From positions 1 to 64,000 of the forward strand of contig JAURGP010000004.1 in NCBI GenBank assembly GCA_030833725.1: DNA of 64,000 nt, read 5' to 3'. Under the pieces are notes generated by a model, which did no database searches, was not told where the DNA came from, and saw nothing but the letters and a program-made list of their open reading frames with translations. This DNA is from Candidatus Kapaibacterium sp. Lineage in GTDB: Bacteria; Bacteroidota; Ignavibacteria; Kapaibacteriales; Kapaibacteriaceae. Below are positions 42,297 to 52,228 of the stretch, piece by piece; the first letter of the stretch is position 1; each line of letters begins with the position of its first letter. Position numbers and translations under genes: made by a program.

Positions 42297-44345
42297 TTGA
42301 ATCGGAAGAATCTTAGTCGCTGGCTGCTGATTTTTGCTCCACTGCTTGCAGTAGCCTACCTTTTATGGCCGACCTATCGGTTTTATCAACTCGATGCTGA
42401 ACGCTCGTCGTTGGCTTCGGACTCCGCTGCTCTCGAAGCATGGGACGTTCAGAATGCCGAGGACTACCAGACGGCGCGCCTCAAGCGGATCAAGCTCGGT
42501 CTTGACCTGCGCGGCGGTATGTACGTCACCTTGGAAGTCGACGTTCTGAAGCTCATCGAAGAATCGGCGGACAAGCTGAGCATCGACGATGACTTCATGG
42601 CTGTGTTGGAGGAAACCCGCAAGGAGACCGACAATACCGACAAAAACGTACTGGACGTCTTCCTTGAGAAGTTCCGCGCCAAGGCGGCTACCAACAACAT
42701 GTCGCTGCTCCAGTACTTCACGGTGTCGAACCAACTGGATCCAACCGAGGAGGCTATCGAAGAGAAGCTGCGCAAGGACGTTGATGAAGCCATCGACCAG
42801 GCGTTGCAGGTGATTAGCCAGCGGATCAACAAGTACGACGTATCGGAAGCCAACATTCAAAAGCAGGGGGCTCGTCGCATCCTGCTTGAGCTTCCAGACG
42901 TGAAGGATGAAAACGAGATTCGCTCGCTGCTGCAGACCACGGCTCGTCTGGAGTTCCATCGTGTGACGATGGGTCGTCCAATGATCGAAACGTTCTACGC
43001 TATCGACGCTCTGCTGCGTGGAGACGTTCTGGAAGAGCCAGCTGAAGACACCACGGCTGTGGCTGACACGGCCACGGTAGCTGCAGCAGATTCCACGGTA
43101 GCCGACACGGCAAAAGCTGACACCGCAAAAGCTGACACCACGAATCCGTACGCAGGACTGTCTGACGATGAGGCCTTGCGCCGCATCAAGAAGGACTATC
43201 CGTTCACGTACATGATCTCAGGCGTGTTCGCTCCAAATGCACAGGCATCCTTCCAGGCATTTGACTTCACGCTGAAGAAAGCAGCGGACTTCCCAGAAAC
43301 TGGAGTGTATCGCTTCGTTGTGGGTGAAAAGTTCGTTTCGCGATTCCTGGCCATCATGGACCGTCCGGACGTGCAGCGCTTGATGCCGGTAGATCTAAAG
43401 ATTCTGGTGGGAGCAAAGCCGGAGCGCCAACAAGGTGCTGATGCTGAAGCTGGATTCTTTGACATCTACGGGGTTGCCGCCGACCCGGAGCTCACCGGCG
43501 ACGTGGTGACCGAAGCCTTCCCAAGCTTTGACCCTCAGAATAACCAGCCCGTGGTAATCATGGACATGAACTCCGAGGGGGCAGAGCGCTGGGCATCGAT
43601 TACCGCAGCAAACATCAACAAGCAGATTGCTATCGTACTCGACGGCCGCGTGTACTCCGCACCAAACGTACAAGGCAAGATTCCCGACGGACGCTCACAG
43701 ATTACCGGCATGGGCAACACCGAGGAAGCCAACCTTCTGGCCGTTGTTCTCAAGGCTGGTGCGCTGAAGGCTCCTGTCAAAATCATCGAAGAGCGCGTCG
43801 TTGGTCCATCGCTGGGTGAGGACTCGATTCGTCGTGGTATCACCAGCTCGATTCTGTCGTTTGCTCTGGTGATTCTGTTCATGCTGGTGTACTACATGAT
43901 GGGTGGCGGCCTGGCCGACATCGCCCTGATGATGAACGTGCTCTTGGTGGTGGCCGGTCTTGCTGGTTTCGGTGGCACGCTCACGCTGCCGGGTATTGCC
44001 GGTATCATCTTGGCCACAGCCATGGCGGTGGATGCCAACATCCTGATCTTCGAACGGATTCGTGAGGAGATGGCGATGGGTAAACCACTGCGCAGTGCAG
44101 TGGAGCAGGGCTATGCCAAGGCATGGAGCGCCATCCTTGACTCGAACATCACCAACATGCTCTCCGGTATCGTTCTCATCTTCCTGGGAACCGGACCGGT
44201 GAAGGGCTTTGCTGTGACGCTGATTATCGGTGTGTTGATGACACTCTTTACGGCCGTCGTTCTCACGCGTGCAATGTTCGAAATCATGATTTCGAGCGGA
44301 GCTACCAGCATCAATCTTGGTCAAAAGAAGACGGCTTCGGCCTAA
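42297..44345 (+). CDS. secD: Protein translocase subunit SecD
   Basis: 682 residues from a TTG start preceded by a near-perfect GGGAGGAA site. One N-terminal helix (LLIFAPLLAVAYLLWP), KLGLDLRGGMYVTLEV, the large periplasmic P1 region, and the C-terminal five-helix domain with ILATAMAVDANILIFERIREEM. SecD works with SecF to pull exported proteins through SecYEG using the proton gradient. A low-complexity Asp/Ala/Thr insertion at about residues 247-285 (VADTAKADTAKADTTN, encoded by a short tandem repeat at 43100-43140) makes it longer than typical SecD. secF follows at once. Confidence 0.96.
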   Translation: MNRKNLSRWLLIFAPLLAVAYLLWPTYRFYQLDAERSSLASDSAALEAWDVQNAEDYQTARLKRIKLGLDLRGGMYVTLEVDVLKLIEESADKLSIDDDFMAVLEETRKETDNTDKNVLDVFLEKFRAKAATNNMSLLQYFTVSNQLDPTEEAIEEKLRKDVDEAIDQALQVISQRINKYDVSEANIQKQGARRILLELPDVKDENEIRSLLQTTARLEFHRVTMGRPMIETFYAIDALLRGDVLEEPAEDTTAVADTATVAAADSTVADTAKADTAKADTTNPYAGLSDDEALRRIKKDYPFTYMISGVFAPNAQASFQAFDFTLKKAADFPETGVYRFVVGEKFVSRFLAIMDRPDVQRLMPVDLKILVGAKPERQQGADAEAGFFDIYGVAADPELTGDVVTEAFPSFDPQNNQPVVIMDMNSEGAERWASITAANINKQIAIVLDGRVYSAPNVQGKIPDGRSQITGMGNTEEANLLAVVLKAGALKAPVKIIEERVVGPSLGEDSIRRGITSSILSFALVILFMLVYYMMGGGLADIALMMNVLLVVAGLAGFGGTLTLPGIAGIILATAMAVDANILIFERIREEMAMGKPLRSAVEQGYAKAWSAILDSNITNMLSGIVLIFLGTGPVKGFAVTLIIGVLMTLFTAVVLTRAMFEIMISSGATSINLGQKKTASA

Positions 44346-44363
44346 CGAGGAAAGATCCAAACC

Positions 44364-45320
44364 ATGGACCTGATCAAAAAAACAAACATCGACTTTGTCT
44401 CGAACCGTAACCGGTTCTTCACCATCTCGTTTGGACTGATTGTTGCCGGCCTGTTGGCCGTCGTTTTCACGTTCAACAGCTCAAGCGATCTGGGCATCGA
44501 CTTCACGGGTGGTACACAGGTGACCATCAAGTTCGAAAAGGCATCGGTGTCTACCGATGAGGTGCGCACGTCGCTTACTTCGATGGGCTATGCTGGTGCG
44601 GAGCTCAAGAGCTTCGGTAACGATGGTGAATACCTCATCCGCGTAGGAGCTACCGGTAAGGCCACCGAGGTGTCGCAGGAAATTGTTGCTTCCCTGCAAG
44701 AGGCGTTTCCCGCAGATGAGGTGACGCTGCTGGGTGCCGACAACGTGGAGGTGAAGATCTCCAATGAATTGGCCTATCAATCAGCCCTTGCTCTTGCGGT
44801 GGCACTTGTGGTGATGCTTCTGTACATCGCCTTCCGCTTCCAGGAGTTGGTGTACGGCCTTGGTGCCATCGTTGCCCTGTTGCACGATGTACTGTTGGCC
44901 TTCATCGTATCGGTCCTGTTCAACAAGACGGGCCTGCTGAACCTTGAGATCAACATCAATGCTATCGCTGCCTACCTGACCATCATTGGTTACTCCATCA
45001 ACGACAAGGTTGTGGTGTTCGACCGTATTCGCGAAAACCGCGAGAAGCATAAGGGTATGGGGCTTGCCGACTTGATCAACCTCAGCATTAACGAGACGCT
45101 CAGCCGTACGATTATCACGGGTGTATCGGTTCTTGGTGCCTTGCTCGTGCTGGTCTTCTTCGGTGGTGACGTGCTCGAAGGCTTTGCCTTCACCATGTTC
45201 GCCGGCATCGTGATTGGTACGTACTCCTCAATCTGGATTGCGTCGTCGTTTGTGATCTGGTACACCGATCGCGTCAAGCACAAGCGTATCGGTACAGTGC
45301 ATACCTCGCCTGCCAAGTAA
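44364..45320 (+). CDS. secF: Protein translocase subunit SecF
   Basis: 318 residues with the SecF order: NRFFTISFGLIVAGLLAVVF helix, LGIDFTGGTQVTIKF, then five C-terminal helices with the conserved YSINDKVVVFDRIRENR. Acts with SecD in the inner membrane. GAGGAAAG lies upstream of the ATG. It is followed after one base by the STAS gene. Confidence 0.96.
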   Translation: MDLIKKTNIDFVSNRNRFFTISFGLIVAGLLAVVFTFNSSSDLGIDFTGGTQVTIKFEKASVSTDEVRTSLTSMGYAGAELKSFGNDGEYLIRVGATGKATEVSQEIVASLQEAFPADEVTLLGADNVEVKISNELAYQSALALAVALVVMLLYIAFRFQELVYGLGAIVALLHDVLLAFIVSVLFNKTGLLNLEININAIAAYLTIIGYSINDKVVVFDRIRENREKHKGMGLADLINLSINETLSRTIITGVSVLGALLVLVFFGGDVLEGFAFTMFAGIVIGTYSSIWIASSFVIWYTDRVKHKRIGTVHTSPAK

Positions 45321-45321
45321 G

Positions 45322-46907
<1,586 letters not shown>

Positions 46908-46924
46908 TGTTATGTTACGGTGCT

Positions 46925-49900
46925 GTGAAGCGCCTTCCCATCATGATTGTGGCACTTCTACTTGGCCTTGCAGGTCAGGTAGTACCAGCCTATGCCCAGC
47001 GATGGGTCGAGGCAACCCTGCCTCCCCCCTACGACAAGGGCTTCTACCTCGATATCTACTTCCTCCCCTCTGATCCACAGCGCGGATGGGCCTGCGATAT
47101 GGACTCCGGCTACGTTGTTCGTACCACCAATGGGGGACAGACGTGGATCGGAGGTCGAGTGGTGGGAGTAGGGAAGAGCTGCCATCTGGAGTACGTCCAG
47201 TTCTTCGCCAGTGGCGTTGGCTATGCCTGTGGTCCAGGCGGATTCTTCAAATCCACCAACAACGGTGCGACGTGGACGGAGATCACCTTACCGGGCCAGT
47301 TGCAGGCATCATCACCGTGGGGCGCGTGGTTTCGTGACGAGAATGTGGGATGGGTTACCGGAGGTGGCTGCGGCAACAACGTGTTTGCACGGACAACCAA
47401 CGGTGGAGCATCATTCACAGCCTTCCGCACAACAACACCTGCAGGGTCGAACCTCTCTGATCCATTGTGGCAGTCGGACATGCCTGCCGGAGAAGTACTC
47501 GCCATCGGCAACGGCACACTATGGAAGAGCACGGACGATGGTCTGTCGTGGTTTGTGGTGAACGCAACGGGGTCTACCAATCCGTGGCATGAAGAGATCA
47601 CGCGCTACGGATCGTCGATCATGGTGTCGAATGCCTCATCGAATTGTACGCCACGGAACTACATCGGTGGAGGAGCGCGATGGAGCCACAACAACGGCCA
47701 GACGTGGCAGGCCTATGAAACACGAGCCAACATGTATGGCGCCTATCTGGTGAACAACTCCGTTGCCTGGATTGCCGGGGAACGGGGAAACGTGTGGTAC
47801 ACGGCCAATGGTGGTGCCGACTGGGAGCTCCGCAACTGTGGCCTTGATGGCCGCGACATGGACGACATCACCTTTATCACGGAAAACGTTGGCTGGGTAG
47901 CCGGCGACGGCCTGTTCTACCTCGCACCAGCCAACCGCTACCTTACTCCTACTGCTCTGACGCTTACCGAGGACTGTCCGGGCGAGGGAGCGATCGATAC
48001 CATCTGGGTGCATAACGAGGACTTCAACGATGCCCCGTGGGAGTCGGAGTTTCTGGGCCAGTACGAGTACCTCTACAAGGTGATCAACGTACTGCCCTAT
48101 CCCTTGCCGAAATGCGACTCCACGCCGATGGTCATTCAGTATCGGGGGCGAGACAACACTACGCGGGACGCACAGCTGCGCGTCCACATTTACAATGCCG
48201 ACTCCACGGAAGTGGTGGCAACACTGTATGCCGATCTGTCGGGGCGGATGCGCCGGCTTACGGCTGCGCCGCAAACCGACACCGTAGTCTTCCAGGCACG
48301 AGCCGGCCAAACGGTGGAGCGCACATTGGACTGGTCGCGCACCGATCTGCCCGCAGAAGAGATTCAGGCCATCACGCTCGACAGTGGCGACACAACCATT
48401 TCCATTGCGGGTGCTCTGCCGCTCCAGGTGCGTGCGGCCCCCAGTACCTCCCGAACCATCATCCGTGCTACCGTGGCTGATACAGGTTGGGTAGAGTCTC
48501 GGTTCCGAGTTCGCCTGATGCCGTGTGAGCGCGACACGTTTGTCACGGTCCGGGTATTGGGTCTGTCTCCGATCATCAATGCACCCAACAGCGCTGCGAT
48601 CGATGCCGCCTGCGATACCGACGGCCGGCTCTACATTCCGTTGCAGAATACCGGCAACATGACACTGACGATCTCCGAAGCTAACCTTACCGGCAGCGAC
48701 GCTACTGCATTCAGCGTCCTTGGCATGACAAGTGGCCGTCCTGGTCCGCCATGGCAAGTGCCGGTAGGGGGCTCTGATACGCTGGTGGTAGCGTACACGG
48801 CACGAACAGGCTCGGAGCGTGCACAGTTGATCCTGGTCAACGACGACTACACCACAGCGCGTGGCTCGGTAACGCCATGGGTGGTGGATCTCTCAGCCAG
48901 CGCCGATGGTCCATCGTTCGAGGTTCGTCCGATGGTACTTGATCTTGGGCAGCTCTGCCGTGGGCAGGAGAAGGACACGTTGTTCAGGGTTGCCAATACG
49001 GGACGATCGATGATCTACTCCACGGCCGTCGCCTCAGGATCGCACGTGCGAGGTCTGGGATCGGGTGCTGAGAATGTCAATCCCGGTAGCGAGCGTACCT
49101 ATCGCTTCCAGTGGTCCTGGCCAGTTACCGGGGTTGTGGAAGACACCATCCGCGTGATTGTCCAGCCGTGCGACTCCGTAGAAACGGTCATTCTGCGAGC
49201 GACGATCATCGACGACCGCATCGAGCTGAATCCTCCGCAGATCACGATGAGCTCAACACCTGGCGTTGAAGTTCAGCAAACGTGGAGCCTAGCGGCACGT
49301 ACATCCCAAACCATCAGCGTGACGCGCATTGCGCTGGTACCGCCGGTAGCTGGTGCCGTGATTGACGCACCTGCTGTTCCGTTTAGGATGACTGCGGGTG
49401 AGCTTGCAGCAATCACGGTGCGCTGGACACCGCTGCAAGAAGGCACAACGGTGTCGACACTCTTGGTAGAATGTACAGCTGCATGCCAGCCGGAGGCACA
49501 AGCTGAGGTCACGTTCGTTGCCAAGACCAGTGCCATCACGGTCGATCGCCAGCAACTCGACTTCACTGCCGTCTGTGCTCGTCAGCGCATCCGTGATACC
49601 GTGTTCGTCCGATCCGAATCGGTAAGCCCCTTACCATTGAAGGCACCCGTGATCGTCGAAGCTGGGTCGCCATTCACCGTGGTTGAACCTTCGCAAGCCG
49701 TGGTCCTGCAACCCGCCACGGACCTCGCCGTGGTAGTAGAGTTTGATCCCACTGCGGTAACCGTGAATGGTCCGGTTGCTACAGCAACGCTGCGCATCGA
49801 AGCTGAACAGGGTGGCAGTGTGCAGGATGTTGCCGTACGAGGTGCGGCGCTGTCCTCGGTGATCGAGAGCGATACGGTGATAGATCTTGGTGATCATGAT

Positions 49901-51175
49901 CGCTGCGACGACCCCATGAGTGCTACTGTTGTGTTTCGCAACAGCGGTACCGTCACTGACGTTTTGGTGTTAGGTGGTCAGCTTCCATCAGGTGTTGATG
50001 TTAGTGTAACGTCGCTCCTGCTGAGCCCTGGTAGTAGTGCCTCCGTGACAATCACGTGTGTACCTGCGCTGCTCTCTCTGGGCGCATCGGTCATCGAACT
50101 TCCATGGCTTGGTACCAGCTGCGGCGATACCGTGACGGCTACCGTTCTGATTCGCGTAAACGAGGACCAACCGCTCGTGGTTGATCCACCGGTGGTCGAT
50201 CTCGGGACGGTCCTTGTTGGCGATGTTGTGCCGTCGCGCATCACGCTGCGAAACACGAACGCCGTTCCTACGTTTGTCATCAGCGCCGAGATTGAGCCAG
50301 CGGGTCAGGGTTGGTCGATCGTATCGGTCCCAGCATCGATCCGAGCCGGAGATGTTGGCATTGCCGACGTCCAGTTCGCACCAACGAGCGCTGGCAGCGT
50401 TACCTGCCAACTGATCATCATTACGCAGACGGCCTGCCTCGACACTCACATCGTGGACCTGCGTGCCGAGGTGCTCGATCGCCCCCGCTACACAGCGGTG
50501 ATCAGGGCAGATCGGTACCGCGTGAATCCCTACGATCGTGTAGATGTGCCGATCACGCTCGTGAGCGATATCCGTGATGCCAAGCCTACGGAACTGTCGG
50601 TAACGGTGCAGTACTCGCCACTACTGTTCCGTGTAGATCAGGTTTCCTCTCAGTATCCCGATGCCACGGTTTCGTCTGTTCAAGTCGACGGCTCGGTGAC
50701 GATTCGTGCGGTTGCGAGTGGTGAAGGCTTTGGTGCAGCTGGTGACCTTGCCGTACTATCCGGTACGGCGATACCGTCGATACCTGACTCTACCACCATC
50801 GACATCACCAATTCTACATTGTTGAGCGTAGAGGCCGTAGAGATCCTTGAGATCGATGGTCTGGTGCAGATCAACATGTGCGGACCATACAATGCCATTC
50901 GGTTCCGCAAGCCCACGACGATCCAGATTGGCGCTCCACATCCCGTCTCATCGGAGCTCCAGCTGATGGTAGATGCACATACCGCTCACACGGGCAGCAT
51001 TCGCCTTGTGGACCCCAACGGTGCGCTAGCAGCAGAATGGGTCTCCGTGTCGCTGCCAGAGGGTCCGTCGACCATCACACTGCCCCTCGGTAACATCGCT
51101 ACGGGGATGTACATCGTGGAGGTTCATACCTCCATAGGCGGCGTGTTTACCGTGCCTGTGGTCGTGCTGCCGTAA
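46925..51175 (+). CDS. Giant surface protein: BNR/YCF48-like repeats, anchor-D domains, cohesin-like and T9SS sorting domain
   Basis: About 1416 residues from GTG at 46925 (VKRLPIMIVALLLGLAGQ); GTG at 46907 overlaps the purA stop and is an alternative. After the signal peptide, repeats such as SGYVVRTTNGGQTW, GGFFKSTNNGATW, GTLWKSTDDGLSW and GNVWYTANGGADW form a BNR/photosystem-stability-like propeller. Then come four or more choice-of-anchor-D/ASPM-type Ig domains (TVVFRNSGTVTDVLVLGG; PSRITLRNTNAVPTFVIS), a cohesin-like unit (RVNPYDRVDVPITLVSDIRD), and a degenerate T9SS domain (APHPVSSELQLMVDA … ATGMYIVEVHTS). It is probably displayed at the cell surface; no enzyme activity is apparent. Confidence 0.78.
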   Translation: MKRLPIMIVALLLGLAGQVVPAYAQRWVEATLPPPYDKGFYLDIYFLPSDPQRGWACDMDSGYVVRTTNGGQTWIGGRVVGVGKSCHLEYVQFFASGVGYACGPGGFFKSTNNGATWTEITLPGQLQASSPWGAWFRDENVGWVTGGGCGNNVFARTTNGGASFTAFRTTTPAGSNLSDPLWQSDMPAGEVLAIGNGTLWKSTDDGLSWFVVNATGSTNPWHEEITRYGSSIMVSNASSNCTPRNYIGGGARWSHNNGQTWQAYETRANMYGAYLVNNSVAWIAGERGNVWYTANGGADWELRNCGLDGRDMDDITFITENVGWVAGDGLFYLAPANRYLTPTALTLTEDCPGEGAIDTIWVHNEDFNDAPWESEFLGQYEYLYKVINVLPYPLPKCDSTPMVIQYRGRDNTTRDAQLRVHIYNADSTEVVATLYADLSGRMRRLTAAPQTDTVVFQARAGQTVERTLDWSRTDLPAEEIQAITLDSGDTTISIAGALPLQVRAAPSTSRTIIRATVADTGWVESRFRVRLMPCERDTFVTVRVLGLSPIINAPNSAAIDAACDTDGRLYIPLQNTGNMTLTISEANLTGSDATAFSVLGMTSGRPGPPWQVPVGGSDTLVVAYTARTGSERAQLILVNDDYTTARGSVTPWVVDLSASADGPSFEVRPMVLDLGQLCRGQEKDTLFRVANTGRSMIYSTAVASGSHVRGLGSGAENVNPGSERTYRFQWSWPVTGVVEDTIRVIVQPCDSVETVILRATIIDDRIELNPPQITMSSTPGVEVQQTWSLAARTSQTISVTRIALVPPVAGAVIDAPAVPFRMTAGELAAITVRWTPLQEGTTVSTLLVECTAACQPEAQAEVTFVAKTSAITVDRQQLDFTAVCARQRIRDTVFVRSESVSPLPLKAPVIVEAGSPFTVVEPSQAVVLQPATDLAVVVEFDPTAVTVNGPVATATLRIEAEQGGSVQDVAVRGAALSSVIESDTVIDLGDHDRCDDPMSATVVFRNSGTVTDVLVLGGQLPSGVDVSVTSLLLSPGSSASVTITCVPALLSLGASVIELPWLGTSCGDTVTATVLIRVNEDQPLVVDPPVVDLGTVLVGDVVPSRITLRNTNAVPTFVISAEIEPAGQGWSIVSVPASIRAGDVGIADVQFAPTSAGSVTCQLIIITQTACLDTHIVDLRAEVLDRPRYTAVIRADRYRVNPYDRVDVPITLVSDIRDAKPTELSVTVQYSPLLFRVDQVSSQYPDATVSSVQVDGSVTIRAVASGEGFGAAGDLAVLSGTAIPSIPDSTTIDITNSTLLSVEAVEILEIDGLVQINMCGPYNAIRFRKPTTIQIGAPHPVSSELQLMVDAHTAHTGSIRLVDPNGALAAEWVSVSLPEGPSTITLPLGNIATGMYIVEVHTSIGGVFTVPVVVLP

Positions 51176-52094
51176 CTGATCTAAGAGCCGTGGCTAGCGC
51201 CGCAGCAAATGCCTCTGGTGCATCCGTACCAACATGCTCCCTGTGTTCTGCAACCAGCGTTAGCATACCACCGCTCTCCACCGCGGACAGGACAACCGTG
51301 ATCTCGGCCGCAGTCGGTGTGCGGCGAACTGAACCCGAAACAACATAGTCCATGCCAAAGGCATGAAGTATTCGAATCTCGGTGGGAGTCGGGAGGCGAT
51401 CATTTTCGACTTCGAAGAAGCCAGCCTTTGCCATCATCGCATCGCGGGTGTCGAGATCGATCACGGTCCACGTCACCTCCTTTTGAAGAGCATACACCAC
51501 ACTGAGTGCCAGGTGGTAGGAGTTCACGGTTGGCTGGGCGAAGTACTCCCAGGCAGGGGTTGCCAGTGAGTCATCGGTAAACGTAAAGCCCCCTACACTC
51601 ATGAGCGGAGCAGCTACGACCGCTGTGTCGTGATCCAGTTCAGCAAGTGCTCGCTCCATGGACGTCAAGATCGCAGGGTCAGCCAACACGATACCGTCTG
51701 TCGTGTAGCGGGAGGTAGCAAAGCCTGTGCCCCGACGCACGACCGTCGTATCGCGAACCGAGCGAAGAACAATCTCGGAGCGCACGAGGTTGGCAATCCG
51801 CATCGACGAGGCAAACACCACGTACTCGGCCTTCAACAGCGCTGCACCCTCAAGAGCCGGCACGTCAGCTGTGCTACTCTCCCTCAAGAGAGAGTCACGG
51901 ATATCGGCTGGCATGTAGGTATAGCGTCCCGATCGGTTTAAGGCCAGCGACAGGCCAGCCTCGACCTTCAATGCCGACATCGCTGGATCGGTGGTGTCGC
52001 ACACGATGCGCACCGGAATGGTAAGGGGCTGGGCAGCCGCAATCGTTACCGCTGCAAGAGCAGGTATCCAGCCAAGTAACACGCGTAGGATCAT
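51147..52094 (-). CDS. Exported protein with two CsgG/LpoB-like domains
   Basis: 315 residues with a signal peptide (RVLLGWIPALAAVTIAAAQP). Two halves each resemble the alpha/beta units of CsgG, LpoB or TolB N-terminal domains: the first ends in AEYVVFASSMRIANLVRSEIVLRSVRD (in parts), the second in TWTVIDLDTRDAMMAKAGF … MDYVVSGSVRRTPTAAEITVVLSAV. The assignment is by pattern only. It overlaps the end of the giant T9SS gene by 29 bases on the opposite strand, and its promoter box lies four bases before its ATG. Confidence 0.5.
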   Translation of the reverse strand: MILRVLLGWIPALAAVTIAAAQPLTIPVRIVCDTTDPAMSALKVEAGLSLALNRSGRYTYMPADIRDSLLRESSTADVPALEGAALLKAEYVVFASSMRIANLVRSEIVLRSVRDTTVVRRGTGFATSRYTTDGIVLADPAILTSMERALAELDHDTAVVAAPLMSVGGFTFTDDSLATPAWEYFAQPTVNSYHLALSVVYALQKEVTWTVIDLDTRDAMMAKAGFFEVENDRLPTPTEIRILHAFGMDYVVSGSVRRTPTAAEITVVLSAVESGGMLTLVAEHREHVGTDAPEAFAAALATALRSVTAARPQAR

Positions 52095-52098
52095 GGAG

Positions 52099-52106
52099 CA
52101 AAGCTA
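52099..52106 (-). promoter_or_regulatory. -7 promoter box (TAGCTTTG) of the CsgG/LpoB-like gene
   Basis: Exact TAnnTTTG match on the minus strand, four bases before the ATG at 52094. A TTG occurs 18 bases further upstream, a reasonable -33 partner. Confidence 0.5.
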
Positions 52107-52228
52107 CAATCATGGAATGTTACGCAAGGGAAACACTGCCGTAACACTGGGCTGATGTACCGCCGATAGTTTCGAGTTCGTAGTCAAGGTTCTCTCCAAC
52201 AGTACTCAGGATCATACGCGTGGTAGCA
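52107..52228 (+). promoter_or_regulatory. Upstream region of the TonB receptor operon
   Basis: Noncoding stretch between divergent genes; with the adjoining minus-strand promoter it is the longest gap in the window. On the plus strand TAGTTTCG (52167-52174) matches seven of eight bases of TAnnTTTG, about 54 bases before the ATG. No operator-like dyad was seen. Confidence 0.3.

Noticed and set aside
47636-48757. A 373-codon open frame on the minus strand inside the giant T9SS gene
   Set aside because: No signal peptide, motif or ribosome site; the plus-strand protein has clear repeats across the same region.
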